DNA of 32,013 nt. Source: Pseudomonas sichuanensis (GTDB taxonomy: Bacteria > Pseudomonadota > Gammaproteobacteria > Pseudomonadales > Pseudomonadaceae). Below are positions 15,260 through 23,069 of the stretch, one piece after another (within the stretch, counting starts at the first letter, position 1; every line of letters starts with the position of its first letter). The stretch is taken from assembly GCF_003231305.1 (NCBI RefSeq), contig NZ_QKVM01000065.1:1-32013 (forward strand), read 5' to 3'. A model generated the notes under the pieces. It was not told where the DNA came from and did no database searches. It saw only the letters and a program-made list of their open reading frames with translations. A program made the translations under genes and the position numbers.

Positions 15260-16216
15260 ATGCCCCGCCTGCCCGCCCCGCTCCACCGCGCCCTTGCCAA
15301 TGGCAGCCTCTACGCCGCGCTCGCGGCGCTGGGTTTCAGCTTCAAGGCGATCTTCGTCAAGCTGGCCTACGCCGCGGGGCCTGTGGATGCGATCAGCCTG
15401 CTGGCGCTGCGCATGGCCATGTCCTTGCCGTTGTTCGCCTGGCTGGTGTGGCTCAGCCGCAAGCAAGGCGGTAGCGCGCTCACGCCCGGGGACGGGATGC
15501 GGGTGGCGCTGCTCGGGCTGTTCGGTTATTACCTGGCGAGCCTTTTCGACTTCTACGGCTTGCAGTACATCAGCGCCGGGCTGGAGCGGCTGATCCTGTT
15601 CACCTACCCGACCCTGGTGCTGCTGATCCAGGCCGTCGCCCAACGCGAGCGCCCCACCCTGCGCACCCTGGCGGCCATGGGCCTGTGCTACCTGGGGCTG
15701 GGCGTCGCCTTTGTCCACGACATCAGCGTCACGGGGGTGGGCAGCCAGGTGGTGCTTGGCGCGTTGTGGGTGTTTGCCAGCGCGGTGACCTATGCGCTGT
15801 ATTACGCCGGCACCGGGGCGATGCTCAAACGCATGGGCTCGATGCGCCTGGCCGGATTGTGCGGCACGGCCTCGTCGCTGATGGTGCTGGCCCATTACCT
15901 GTCGGTGGCCAAGGTGGCGCCACTGTTCGAGCTGCCTGGCGCGGTGTGGGGGAATGCGGCGCTGATGGCGCTGTTCTCCACGGTGCTGCCGATCTACTGG
16001 GTGGCCTTGGCGATCCAGCGCCTGGGGCCTACCCACACCGCGGCAGTGGGCAACCTGGGGCCGGTACTGACGGTGCTGGCGTCATGGGCGATCCTGGGCG
16101 AGGCGATTTCGCTGTACCAGGTGCTCGGGCTGGCCGTGGTGCTGTTCGCGGTGTCGCGCCTGAAACCTGCGAACAAGGCCGAGGTCGTGCCGCAGGGCAA
16201 GCAGGCCGAGGTATAG
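15260..16216 (+). CDS. DMT superfamily transporter, EamA type
   Basis: This 318-residue protein has ten predicted membrane helices arranged as two EamA repeats (about 15-150 and 165-305). Characteristic stretches are GSLYAALAALGFSFKAIFVKLAY in helix 1, ALRMAMSLPLFAWLVW in helix 2, and YYLASLFDFYGLQYISAGLERLILFTYPTLVLLI in helices 3-4. The second repeat has VLPIYWVALAIQRLGPTHTAAVGNLGPVLTVLASWAILGEAIS. EamA proteins usually export metabolites such as amino acids or their derivatives, and the substrate here is unknown. The ATG at 15260 gives the expected short N-terminus; the frame remains open upstream to 14786, but that part lies in and upstream of the divergent cyclase. It converges on the hvfC gene, with a hairpin between. 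Confidence 0.88.
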   Translation: MPRLPAPLHRALANGSLYAALAALGFSFKAIFVKLAYAAGPVDAISLLALRMAMSLPLFAWLVWLSRKQGGSALTPGDGMRVALLGLFGYYLASLFDFYGLQYISAGLERLILFTYPTLVLLIQAVAQRERPTLRTLAAMGLCYLGLGVAFVHDISVTGVGSQVVLGALWVFASAVTYALYYAGTGAMLKRMGSMRLAGLCGTASSLMVLAHYLSVAKVAPLFELPGAVWGNAALMALFSTVLPIYWVALAIQRLGPTHTAAVGNLGPVLTVLASWAILGEAISLYQVLGLAVVLFAVSRLKPANKAEVVPQGKQAEV

Positions 16217-16220
16217 GGGC

Positions 16221-16240
16221 GCGGCAGCATCGGCTGCCGC
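16221..16240. terminator. Hairpin between the DMT gene and hvfC
   Basis: GCGGCAGC (16221-16228) pairs perfectly with GCTGCCGC (16233-16240) across a 4-nt loop (ATCG). It starts 5 bp after one stop codon and ends 1 bp before the other, so it probably serves both convergent units. No T tract is present. Confidence 0.7.
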
Positions 16241-16241
16241 C

Positions 16242-16943
16242 TCAAAGCCTGGTCCCGACGATGACACCTTGCCCGCGCAGTTGCTCCAGCAGCGCCAGGC
16301 CATCCGCTTCATCCTTGCCCAGCGCACGCAGGCGTTGCCTTCCGGTGCCAGGCAACCCCACCAGCAACTGCCAGGCCAGTGGCGCCAGGCGGGCGAAGCG
16401 AACCTGCAGGTCGATATCGCGGTACACCAGCAGCAAGGTCGGTGCCTCGGGCGCTTCGCTCGGCTGGAAGTCCGGGCCGATGCGCTCCACCGGCCAACGA
16501 TAGGCCAACACACGGGCCACACAGGACAGCAACGGCTCGCCGGCCAGCAGGTCACCGTCGGGGTGATGGGGCGGGTCTTGCGCATCGCTCAGGTACAGCT
16601 GCGCCTCGACCCATTCGTAATGCGCCAGCTCCAGCTGCCAGGGCGTATCGAGGTCGATGCCTTGCAGGTAATCGATGAACGCCTCGGCGATTTCGGTGAA
16701 CAACGGTGTCTGGCTGCGGTAGTTGGCGTAGAAGTCCTGTACCCGGGCATGCCAGCGTTGCTCGCCGAGGGTTTGCCGCAACACCGGGAAGCTGCCCGCC
16801 AGCAGGCTTTCGATGGCGCCGTAGAACAGCTCGCGATAGACCTTCAGGCGCCGCGCCTCGATACCCGGCGGCGGCGGGTTGGCGGCCGGGTCGCGCAGGT
16901 GCCGGGCCAGGGTGAACTGTTGCTCGCGCAGGGTTTCAGGCAT
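16242..16943 (-). CDS. hvfC: HvfC-type DUF2063 partner protein of the MNIO enzyme
   Basis: The 233-residue protein has the DUF2063 N-terminal domain (about 5-95). Its motifs are EARRLKVYRELFYGAIESLLAGSFPVLRQTLGEQRWHARVQDFYANYRSQTPLFTEIAEAFIDYL. A second, C-terminal domain (about 140-230) includes PTLLLVYRDIDLQVRFARLAPLAWQLL. Such proteins accompany DUF692 enzymes and are thought to bind and present the precursor peptide to them. The ATG (MPETLREQQFTLARHLRD) lies 8 bp inside the end of hvfB, so the two genes are translationally coupled. It is the last gene of the hvfABC order here; no DoxX-type hvfD gene follows. The gene symbol is used by analogy with hvf/buf operons. Confidence 0.85.
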   Translation of the reverse strand: MPETLREQQFTLARHLRDPAANPPPPGIEARRLKVYRELFYGAIESLLAGSFPVLRQTLGEQRWHARVQDFYANYRSQTPLFTEIAEAFIDYLQGIDLDTPWQLELAHYEWVEAQLYLSDAQDPPHHPDGDLLAGEPLLSCVARVLAYRWPVERIGPDFQPSEAPEAPTLLLVYRDIDLQVRFARLAPLAWQLLVGLPGTGRQRLRALGKDEADGLALLEQLRGQGVIVGTRL

Positions 16944-17769
16944 GGCAGGGAGCTCCGTGGCGCTGTTGCAGGGCGCGGATGTGCGCCGTCTCGGCCAGCA
17001 GCTCGGCCAGCGGCGGGTAGTTGAAGTCGCGTTCGAGCACCGTGGGGTGGGTGCCGAAACGCTGGCAGGCGCTGGCGAACAAGGCCCACACATCCGCCTT
17101 GACCGGTGCGCCATGGGTATCGACCTTGAGGTCCGGTGCCTCGTCGTAGTGCCCCGCCACATGCATGCCCACCACCCGCTCGCGGGGGATGCCGGCGAGG
17201 AACGCCTGGGCGTCATAGCGGTGATTGCAGGCATTGACGAAGACGTTGTTGACGTCCAGCAGCAGGTCGCAATCGGCCTCGTCGAGCACCGCGCGGATGA
17301 ACTGCAGTTCGCTCATGACCTGATAGGGGGCGGCGTAATAGCTGATGTTCTCGACCGCCATGCGCCGGCCCAGCAGGTCCTGGGCCTGGCGGATACGTGC
17401 AGCCACGTGTCGCACCGCCTCGTCGGTGAACGGGATCGGCATCAGGTCGTAAAGATGGCCGTCGTCACTGCAATAGCTCAGGTGCTCGCTGTACAGGCGC
17501 ACCTGATAACGGTCGAGGAACTGCCGGGTGCGGGCGAGAAAAGCGACATCCAGCGGCGCGGTGCCGCCCAGCGACAATGACAGGCCGTGGCAGGCAATGG
17601 CGAAGCGCTCGGCCAGCTGCGCCAGGCCCTGCCCGTAAACACCGCCGACCCCGATCCAGTTCTCCGGGGCGCATTCGAGAAAATCCACTGAGCCGGCCGG
17701 CATCGCCAGTAACTCAGGCAGCAGGCCGCGACGCAGGCCGAGGCCTGTGTGCAAGGGTTGCGTATTCAT
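16936..17769 (-). CDS. hvfB: MNIO-type DUF692 enzyme, HvfB
   Basis: The 277-residue enzyme belongs to the DUF692 (MNIO, multinuclear non-heme iron-dependent oxidative) family, which has a TIM-barrel fold with two or three irons. Visible landmarks are the opening GLGLRRGLLPELL, FLECAPENWIG, LYSEHLSYCSDDGHLYDLMPIPFT, AVENISYY, DCDLLLDVNNVFVNACNH, GMHVAGHYDEAPDLKVDTHGAPV and TVLERDFNYP. His, Glu, Asp and Asn residues in these motifs are the usual metal ligands. MNIO enzymes such as MbnB and TglH modify cysteines in ribosomal peptides. Here the expected substrate is the five-cysteine peptide encoded just upstream. I chose the ATG at 17769 (MNTQPLHTGLGL). It overlaps hvfC by 8 bp. Family call is firm; chemistry on this peptide is inference. 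Confidence 0.92.
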   Translation of the reverse strand: MNTQPLHTGLGLRRGLLPELLAMPAGSVDFLECAPENWIGVGGVYGQGLAQLAERFAIACHGLSLSLGGTAPLDVAFLARTRQFLDRYQVRLYSEHLSYCSDDGHLYDLMPIPFTDEAVRHVAARIRQAQDLLGRRMAVENISYYAAPYQVMSELQFIRAVLDEADCDLLLDVNNVFVNACNHRYDAQAFLAGIPRERVVGMHVAGHYDEAPDLKVDTHGAPVKADVWALFASACQRFGTHPTVLERDFNYPPLAELLAETAHIRALQQRHGAPCHA

Positions 17770-17789
17770 GGGGCAGCCTCCAGAAAGGC

Positions 17790-17813
17790 GCGCGGCGCCC
17801 CAAAGCGCCACGC
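17790..17813 (-). terminator. Possible attenuator hairpin between hvfA and hvfB
   Basis: In the 57-bp gap, GGCGC (17794-17798) pairs with GCGCC (17805-17809), and GCG (17790-17792) with CGC (17811-17813), leaving one mismatch and a 6-nt loop. A partial terminator here would keep the peptide message more abundant than the enzyme message. That role is inference. Confidence 0.45.
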
Positions 17814-17826
17814 TAGAGCATGGTGG

Positions 17827-18105
17827 TCAGGCTTTGCCTTTGCCTTCGGCGCCGCACTTGCCTTCGCCGCACTTGCCCTCTGCCTTGTCGGCCTTGGCCT
17901 CAGCACCACACTTGCCTTCGGCCTGGCTGGCCTTGCCGCTGCCGCCACATTTGCCCTCGCCGCATTTGCCTTCGCCGGCGGCCTTGGCCGCTGCCAACTG
18001 GTAGCCCTGGCTCAAGGGTTCAACGGCAAACGCACTGTTGCCCATAACCAGGCCACCGAGCAGGGTGGCGCCGAGCAGGCTGAGGGTCTTGGGGGTCGTT
18101 TTCAT
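17827..18105 (-). CDS. hvfA: HvfA-type secreted peptide with five EGKCG motifs, MNIO substrate
   Basis: The 92-residue precursor starts with a clear Sec signal (MKTTPKTLSLLGATLLGGLV then MGNSAFA), with cleavage expected after AFA at 27. The mature part is low-complexity, rich in Gly, Lys, Glu and Ala. All five cysteines (48, 53, 66, 79, 84) lie in identical EGKCG motifs at 45-49, 50-54, 63-67, 76-80 and 81-85, so two tandem pairs flank a central single motif. This pattern is that of HvfA/bufferin-like peptides modified on Cys by DUF692 enzymes and linked to copper binding or protection. The ATG at 18105 has GGAG six to eight bases upstream. The gene precedes hvfB by 57 bp. The mature peptide should act in the periplasm. 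Post-translational modification is inference from family and context. Confidence 0.88.
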   Translation of the reverse strand: MKTTPKTLSLLGATLLGGLVMGNSAFAVEPLSQGYQLAAAKAAGEGKCGEGKCGGSGKASQAEGKCGAEAKADKAEGKCGEGKCGAEGKGKA

Positions 18106-18111
18106 GGTGTC

Positions 18112-18138
18112 GCTCCACTTGTGGTTGGAAAGTGGAGC
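18112..18138 (-). promoter_or_regulatory. Perfect hairpin sequestering the hvfA ribosome binding site
   Basis: GCTCCACTT (18112-18120 on the plus strand) and AAGTGGAGC (18130-18138) are perfect 9-bp arms around a 9-nt loop. In the hvfA message the 3' arm reads AAGTGGAGC and contains the Shine-Dalgarno GGAG, 6 bases before the ATG. The hairpin would hide the ribosome binding site when folded. Confidence 0.65.
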
Positions 18139-18273
18139 CATTGAAACGTCGCGGTGTGTCGTGGGTGTATCGCGATGAGCGGCGTTTTGTATGCCAGTCG
18201 GTCGTGATGAGTGGCAGATACACAGTGATACAGAGAAGGCCCCCTGCTGGCGCAGAAGGCCGTGGCAGAGCGG

Positions 18274-18837
18274 TCAGTCGTCCAGAGGCTTGGGCGGCTC
18301 GGCAGGCTTGGCCGGTTTGGCGGGCTTGCCTGGCTTGCTGTCCTTGGCCTTGGGTTCGGCCGGTGCCACCGCCACCGGCTCGGGCGCGGTGACCGCCTTT
18401 TCACTGGCCGGCAGTTCGTCGACGGCCTTGAAGATCACCTGCGGGTCGATTTTCTCACCGCTTTCATCATCCTTGAGTACGTGGCGTTCGCCATCCTTGC
18501 CCACCAGGATCACCTTGGTGCCCTTGCTGGCGCCGAGCTGCAGCTCGCGAATCAGGGCCATGGTGGTCTGCTGCTCGAGGTTCTTGTCCTCACGTTTGCC
18601 CATCATCTGGGCGACGCTGTACAGCACCAGCCCACGCTCCTTGAAACCGGCCTGCACGGCCGGGTCTTTCAAGGCCTCGTTGAGGCCGCGCAAGGTCGGG
18701 TCGGCGCTGCTGGGCGCAATCACCACCAGCGGCCGCGCCTTGCCCTGCTCCTTGGCCAGGGGGGCATCGCTGTCGGCGGCAAGCAGGGGGCCCGCGAAGG
18801 CGAACAGGGTGGCGAGGGTCAGTGACCTGACGAGCAT
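18274..18837 (-). CDS. DUF4174 domain periplasmic protein with a Pro/Lys-rich tail
   Basis: The product has about 187 residues with a Sec signal (MLVRSLTLATLFAFAGPLLAADS, cleavage after LLAA or similar). A DUF4174-like thioredoxin-fold region follows (about 35-120: ARPLVVIAPSSADPTLRGLNEAL, RGLVLYSVAQMMG, TKVILVGKDGERHVLKDDES). The C-terminal 60 residues are low-complexity, rich in Ala, Pro and Lys (KPAKPAKPAEPPKPLDD), perhaps a flexible or envelope-contacting tail. DUF4174 proteins have no established function. I chose the third in-frame ATG (18837) because AAGGAG lies just upstream at normal spacing; two ATGs further upstream lack this. It lies 168 bp before hvfA on the same strand but need not be in its operon. 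Confidence 0.75.
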   Translation of the reverse strand: MLVRSLTLATLFAFAGPLLAADSDAPLAKEQGKARPLVVIAPSSADPTLRGLNEALKDPAVQAGFKERGLVLYSVAQMMGKREDKNLEQQTTMALIRELQLGASKGTKVILVGKDGERHVLKDDESGEKIDPQVIFKAVDELPASEKAVTAPEPVAVAPAEPKAKDSKPGKPAKPAKPAEPPKPLDD

Positions 18838-19079
18838 GGGCATCTCCTTGTTAATTCTCATGACTACAGATCCTGGCGAAAGATCCGACATGCGAGCCTA
18901 AACCACCGAACCCGGCGGACAACGCGGGCAAAAGTAACTTGCGATGTCTGAGGGGTAACGGGGTGCGACACCCTGAGCATAGTCCAACCGCCCGCGGGCC
19001 AACGGCTGGAGGCATTGTGATAGCATGCGCGCGCTTCGGGAGAGGCATCGCTTGTTCACATTCAGTAAGGAATACGCCC

Positions 19080-19298
19080 GTGAAAGATTTCGTCATCAGC
19101 GTCAACAACATCGCCCTGTACGTTTCCCTCGGCCTGATCTGGCTGGTTGCTCTGATCACCCTGTTCAGCGTTGGTTTCCTGGAAGGGCTGGGTGTCTTCG
19201 TCGGCGGCAGCCTGATGTGGTGCATCGTTTCGGGCTTCTGGTTCGTCCAGTCGGCCACCTACGAAGAACTGCGCAAGCTCAACGCCAGCAAAGGCTGA
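19080..19298 (+). CDS. Small two-helix inner-membrane protein
   Basis: The 72-residue product begins at a GTG (VKDFVISVNNIALYVSLGL), with TAAGG about nine bases upstream. Two hydrophobic helices (about 12-35 and 40-58) are separated by a Gly-rich turn (LEGLGVFVGGSLMW). A short charged tail ends EELRKLNASKG. I do not recognise a family; similar small proteins are common next to housekeeping genes in Pseudomonas. The GTG was preferred because the upstream part of the frame (18939-19079) looks non-coding. It is divergent from the DUF4174 gene and convergent with polB. Function is unknown. Confidence 0.65.
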   Translation: MKDFVISVNNIALYVSLGLIWLVALITLFSVGFLEGLGVFVGGSLMWCIVSGFWFVQSATYEELRKLNASKG

Positions 19299-19305
19299 GC
19301 CATCC

Positions 19306-19332
19306 AGGGCGGCGCCGCGACGGTGTCGCCCT
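19306..19332. terminator. Possible terminator between the small membrane protein and polB
   Basis: AGGGCGGC (19306-19313) can pair with GTCGCCCT (19325-19332) through one G-T wobble, with an 11-nt loop. It lies in the 42-bp gap between two convergent stop codons. There is no T tract. Confidence 0.4.
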
Positions 19333-19340
19333 CCCCGGCG

Positions 19341-21701
19341 CTAGAACAGCGGCAACTGCTGGTCGACCAACGCGCCGAAATCATCACCCACGAAGGGCAG
19401 GATCGCGTCTGCGATCGGCTGCAACTGGCGGCTCAGGTAATGCTGGTGATCGATGGGTGAGTGGCGGTTTTCCAGAGGTTCGGGCCCTGATGTGGTGATC
19501 ACGTAGCTGATCCAGCCGCCATTCTGGTATTGCCTTGGCCGCCCCAGCCGGGCGTTGTATTCATCGGCCAGACGCGCCGCGCGCACATGGGGCGGCACGT
19601 TGCGCTGGTAGTCGGCCAAGGGCCGGCGCAGGCGCTTGCGGTACACCAGCAACTCGTCATCCTCGCCCGCCAGCAGGCGCTGCACGGTTTCACGCACGTA
19701 GTCGCGATACGGCTGGCCACGGAACACCCGGCCATAAAGCGTTTGCTGGAACTGCCGGGCCAGGGGCGACCAGTCGGTGCGCACCGACTCCAGGCCCTTG
19801 TAGACCACGTCTTCGCTGCCATCCTGGCGCTGTACCAGGCCGGCGTAGCGCTTCTTGCTGCCCTCTTCGGTGCCGCGGATGGTGGGCATCAGGAAGCGCC
19901 GATAATGGGTTTCGAACTGCAGTTCCAGGGCACTGTCCAGCCCCATGGTTTCGCCCAGGTGCTGGCGCCACCATTGATTGACCTCGGCCACCAGCGCGCG
20001 CCCGATGCGCGCCGCGGCCTCCTCGCCGTGGGCGCCCTTGAGCCAGACGAAGGTGGAGTCAGTGTCGCCGTAGATCACGTCGTAGCCGCGCGCCTCCACC
20101 AGTGCCCGGGTCTGGCGCATGATCTGGTGGCCGCGCATGGTGATCGACGAAGCAAGGCGCGGGTCGAAGAATCGGCAGCCACTGGAACCGAGCACGCCAT
20201 AGAAGGCGTTCATGATGATCTTCAGCGCCTGGGACAACGGCGCATTGCCGTCGCGCTTGGCGGCCTCGCGCCCTTGCCACACGCGCTCGACGATGGCCGG
20301 CAGGCAGTGCTCGCTGCGTGAGAAGCGCCCGCCCCGGAAACCCTCGACCGAGTGCGCGTCGTCCGGCTGGCGCAGGCCCTCGACCAGGCCCACCGGGTCG
20401 ATCAGGAAGGTGCGGATGATCGACGGGTACAGGCTCTTGTAGTCGAGCACCAGCACCGAGTCGTACAGCCCCGGGCGCGAATCCATGACGAAGCCGCCAG
20501 GGCTGGCTTCGTCGGGGCGGCTGCCCAGGTTGGGCGCGACAAAGCCCAGGCGGTGCATGGGCGGGATGTACAAATGACAGAACGCGGCCACCGAGCCGCC
20601 GCTGCGGTCCACCGGCAGGCCGGTTACGCTGGCGCGTTCCAGCAGGAAGTCGAGCAGCCGGGTATGGGCGAAGATCCGCGTGACCAGTTCACAGTCCTTG
20701 AGGTTGTAGCGGGCCAGCGCCGGCTTGTCCTCGGCGAACTGGCGGTTGATCTCGTCCATGCGCTGGTAGGGAGTGCTGATGGCCTTGCCCTCGCCGAGCA
20801 GCTGCTGGGCAACGCTCTCCAGGCTGAACGAGGGGAAACTCCAGGTGGCTGAGCGCAGCGCCTCGATGCCATCGATCAGCAGCCGCCCAGGGGCTTCGGC
20901 AAAGAAGTGGCTGCGGCTGCCATGCTCGCGCAGGTGCAGCGGCGCGCCGTCACGGCCCAGGCACAGCGGCACGTTCAGCCGCTTGGCGTGCTCATGCAGC
21001 AGGCGCAGGTCGAACTGCACCAGGTTCCAGCCGATGATCGCGTCGGGGTCGTGCAGTGCCAGCCACTGGTTGAGGCAGTGGATCAGCCCGGCGCGGTCGT
21101 CGCAGTAGTGCAGGTCGAAATCCACCTGGCTGGCATCGCCATTGGCCCGGCCCAGCATGTACACCGTGCGCTGGCCACAGCCTTCCAGGCCGATGCTGTA
21201 CAGCTCGCCACGCTCGCTGGTCTCGATGTCGAGGGAGACCAGGCGCAGCGGCGGGCGGTAGTCGGGGTCGGGCTTGAGCTGGGCGTCGATCAGCGTGCCG
21301 TTGGCATCGGGCCGGCCATCGAAACGCACTGGGGCGGTGATGAACCGCTCCATCAGATAGCGCTCGGGCGGACGGATATCGGCTTCGAACACCTCGATGC
21401 CGGCCGCGCGCAGGCGCTTGTCGAGGGCGATCAGCTGACGGTGCTGGCGGCAGTAAAGGCCCAGCACCGGGCGCTGGTCGAAGTCGCGCAGTTGCAGCGG
21501 TTTGAGTTCGACCCCTTGCTCACCGGCCAGCAGCACCCGGGCATGCTCGGCCTGGGCAACGGGGATGAACGCCACCGACGGTTGCGGCGCCAGGCGCAAG
21601 TGGCGTGGCCCCTGGTCGGTGGCCAGCCAGAACTCGACGCAGGTGCCTTCGGGCGTGTCGTGCCAATGGCGGGTGAGGACAAAGCCCTGTTGGCGCTGCA
21701 C
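19341..21701 (-). CDS. polB: DNA polymerase II (family B)
   Basis: The 786-residue product is nearly the length of E. coli Pol II (783). The 3'-5' exonuclease domain has LVSLDIETSE (Asp158, Glu160), IIGWNLVQFDLRLLHEHA and YNLKDCELV. Polymerase motifs are VLDYKSLYPSIIRTF (motif A), KIIMNAFYGVLGSSGCRFFD (motif B) and YGDTDSTFVW (motif C, Tyr544-Ser549, with the catalytic Asp pair). Pol II takes part in replication restart and translesion synthesis after DNA damage. I chose the GTG at 21701 (MQRQQGFVLTRHWHDTPEG), because AAGGA precedes it at eight bases and the protein then aligns with E. coli PolB from its first residues. The longer open frame to 21797 runs into the neighbouring MFS gene. A TAGAAT -10-like box lies at 21734-21739. 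I saw no LexA box. Confidence 0.95.
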   Translation of the reverse strand: MQRQQGFVLTRHWHDTPEGTCVEFWLATDQGPRHLRLAPQPSVAFIPVAQAEHARVLLAGEQGVELKPLQLRDFDQRPVLGLYCRQHRQLIALDKRLRAAGIEVFEADIRPPERYLMERFITAPVRFDGRPDANGTLIDAQLKPDPDYRPPLRLVSLDIETSERGELYSIGLEGCGQRTVYMLGRANGDASQVDFDLHYCDDRAGLIHCLNQWLALHDPDAIIGWNLVQFDLRLLHEHAKRLNVPLCLGRDGAPLHLREHGSRSHFFAEAPGRLLIDGIEALRSATWSFPSFSLESVAQQLLGEGKAISTPYQRMDEINRQFAEDKPALARYNLKDCELVTRIFAHTRLLDFLLERASVTGLPVDRSGGSVAAFCHLYIPPMHRLGFVAPNLGSRPDEASPGGFVMDSRPGLYDSVLVLDYKSLYPSIIRTFLIDPVGLVEGLRQPDDAHSVEGFRGGRFSRSEHCLPAIVERVWQGREAAKRDGNAPLSQALKIIMNAFYGVLGSSGCRFFDPRLASSITMRGHQIMRQTRALVEARGYDVIYGDTDSTFVWLKGAHGEEAAARIGRALVAEVNQWWRQHLGETMGLDSALELQFETHYRRFLMPTIRGTEEGSKKRYAGLVQRQDGSEDVVYKGLESVRTDWSPLARQFQQTLYGRVFRGQPYRDYVRETVQRLLAGEDDELLVYRKRLRRPLADYQRNVPPHVRAARLADEYNARLGRPRQYQNGGWISYVITTSGPEPLENRHSPIDHQHYLSRQLQPIADAILPFVGDDFGALVDQQLPLF

Positions 21702-21756
21702 TGCGTGGTCCTTGCTTGGTTTGCTGGAGGGCGATTCTACACCCTGCAGCGGCCGA

Positions 21757-22953
21757 TCAGCGTGCGCCAGCGACGAATCCGGCGCGGCGCCCGGCAAACA
21801 CCAGCAGCCAGGCCAGCCCGGTGAGCGCCAGCACCACGCCCCCGAACGCGCCGACCCCGGCCCCGGTCAACAGTAGCCCGCCAATGATCCCGCCCAGGGC
21901 AATCGCACTGTTCCACACCGTCACCAACATCGACTGCGCCACATCGCCCCCCTCGCCCGCCGCATCGGCGCAGGCGGTCTGCAGCAGGGTCGGAGCGCCG
22001 CCGTATGTCAGCCCCCACAAGGCCACGCTGGCATGCACCAGCCAGGCCGAACCCTGGGTGTGCCCCAGGGCCAACGTGGCCACGGCGAAACCGCCCAGGC
22101 ACAGCAACACCAGGCCGCGCAGATGACGGTCGACGCCAAGCCCGACCAGGGCGATGCCCGCCAGCGAAGCCAGGCCGAAGGTCATCAGCACCTGGCCGAC
22201 ATCGGCGCCCATGCCGGCCGCCGCCAGCAGCGGCACGATGTAGGTGTAGAGGATGTTGTGGCCGAGGATCCACGCCAGGATCACCAGCAGCACCCGCGCC
22301 ACCCCCGGGGTACGCAGCACGCCCAGCGCGGCCGGGCGCTTGCCGGCGGCCTGGCCGGGGAAGTCCGGCACCGCGCGCAGCACCCAGGCCACCAGCAGCA
22401 AGGCCGCCAGGGTGACCACCACGAAGGCGGCGCGCCACCCTAGCCAGGCGCCCAGCCAGGTGCCGATGGGCAGGCCCAGCGACAATGCGATGGGCTGGCC
22501 GAGCATGGCCAGCGCCATCGCCTTGCCTTGTTGCGCCGGTGCCACCATGCGCCGCGCATGCCCGGCGATCAAGCCCCAGGCCAGGCCGGCGGCGGCGCCT
22601 GTGAGAAAGCGCAGCAACAAGGTCAACTGATTGTCGCTGGACAGTGCGGTCAGGCCGTTGAACAGGATGAAACCGGTGATGGCCAGCAGCAGCGCCCGGC
22701 GCCGCCGCCAGCCTTGGGTCAGGGTGACCAGCGGGATGGCGGTGAGCAACGAGCCCAGCGCGTAGGCGGTGACCCACTGCCCGGCCATGGCCTGGCTGAT
22801 GTGCATGCCGTTGGCGACCTGGTCGAGCAGGCCGGCGGGCAGGGTTTCGCTGAGGATGGCGATGAAGCCGGTCAGGGCCAGGGCCAGCAGCCCGCTCAAG
22901 GGCAGGCGCGTGGCGTTGGCGGGCGCCTCTGCGGCGGTGAAGGCAGGGTTCAT
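21757..22953 (-). CDS. MFS transporter, DHA1-like (sugar efflux / drug type)
   Basis: The 398-residue protein has twelve membrane helices. N-terminal motifs are LTGFIAILSETLPAGLLDQVANGMHISQAMAGQWVTAYALGSLLTAIPLVTLTQGWRRR, followed by LLLRFLTGAAAGLAWGLIAGHARRMV and LGLPIGTWLGAWLGWRAAF. This order is typical of the arabinose/purine-nucleoside efflux branch (AraJ/NepI/SotB type) of DHA1. The substrate is unknown. An AGGA ribosome binding site lies about nine bases before the ATG. It stops 55 bp before the polB start on the same strand, and polB may have its own promoter. The divergent LysR regulator (23070) is likely to control it, a common layout for efflux genes. Confidence 0.88.
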   Translation of the reverse strand: MNPAFTAAEAPANATRLPLSGLLALALTGFIAILSETLPAGLLDQVANGMHISQAMAGQWVTAYALGSLLTAIPLVTLTQGWRRRRALLLAITGFILFNGLTALSSDNQLTLLLRFLTGAAAGLAWGLIAGHARRMVAPAQQGKAMALAMLGQPIALSLGLPIGTWLGAWLGWRAAFVVVTLAALLLVAWVLRAVPDFPGQAAGKRPAALGVLRTPGVARVLLVILAWILGHNILYTYIVPLLAAAGMGADVGQVLMTFGLASLAGIALVGLGVDRHLRGLVLLCLGGFAVATLALGHTQGSAWLVHASVALWGLTYGGAPTLLQTACADAAGEGGDVAQSMLVTVWNSAIALGGIIGGLLLTGAGVGAFGGVVLALTGLAWLLVFAGRRAGFVAGAR

Positions 22954-23069
22954 GGGGGGCGTCCTGGGCAGTGATCAAGGCAGGCATCTTGCGGCGCCGA
23001 GGCACTGCGGAAAAAGATGGGTAGAATTCCGCTCACCCAGGACATAAACGTCCGCAATCGGAGCACGAC

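Noticed and set aside
21702..21797. Longer start for PolB
   Set aside because: The extension lies in the 3' end of the MFS gene and lacks homology, while the GTG at 21701 has a ribosome binding site and matches E. coli PolB from the first residues.
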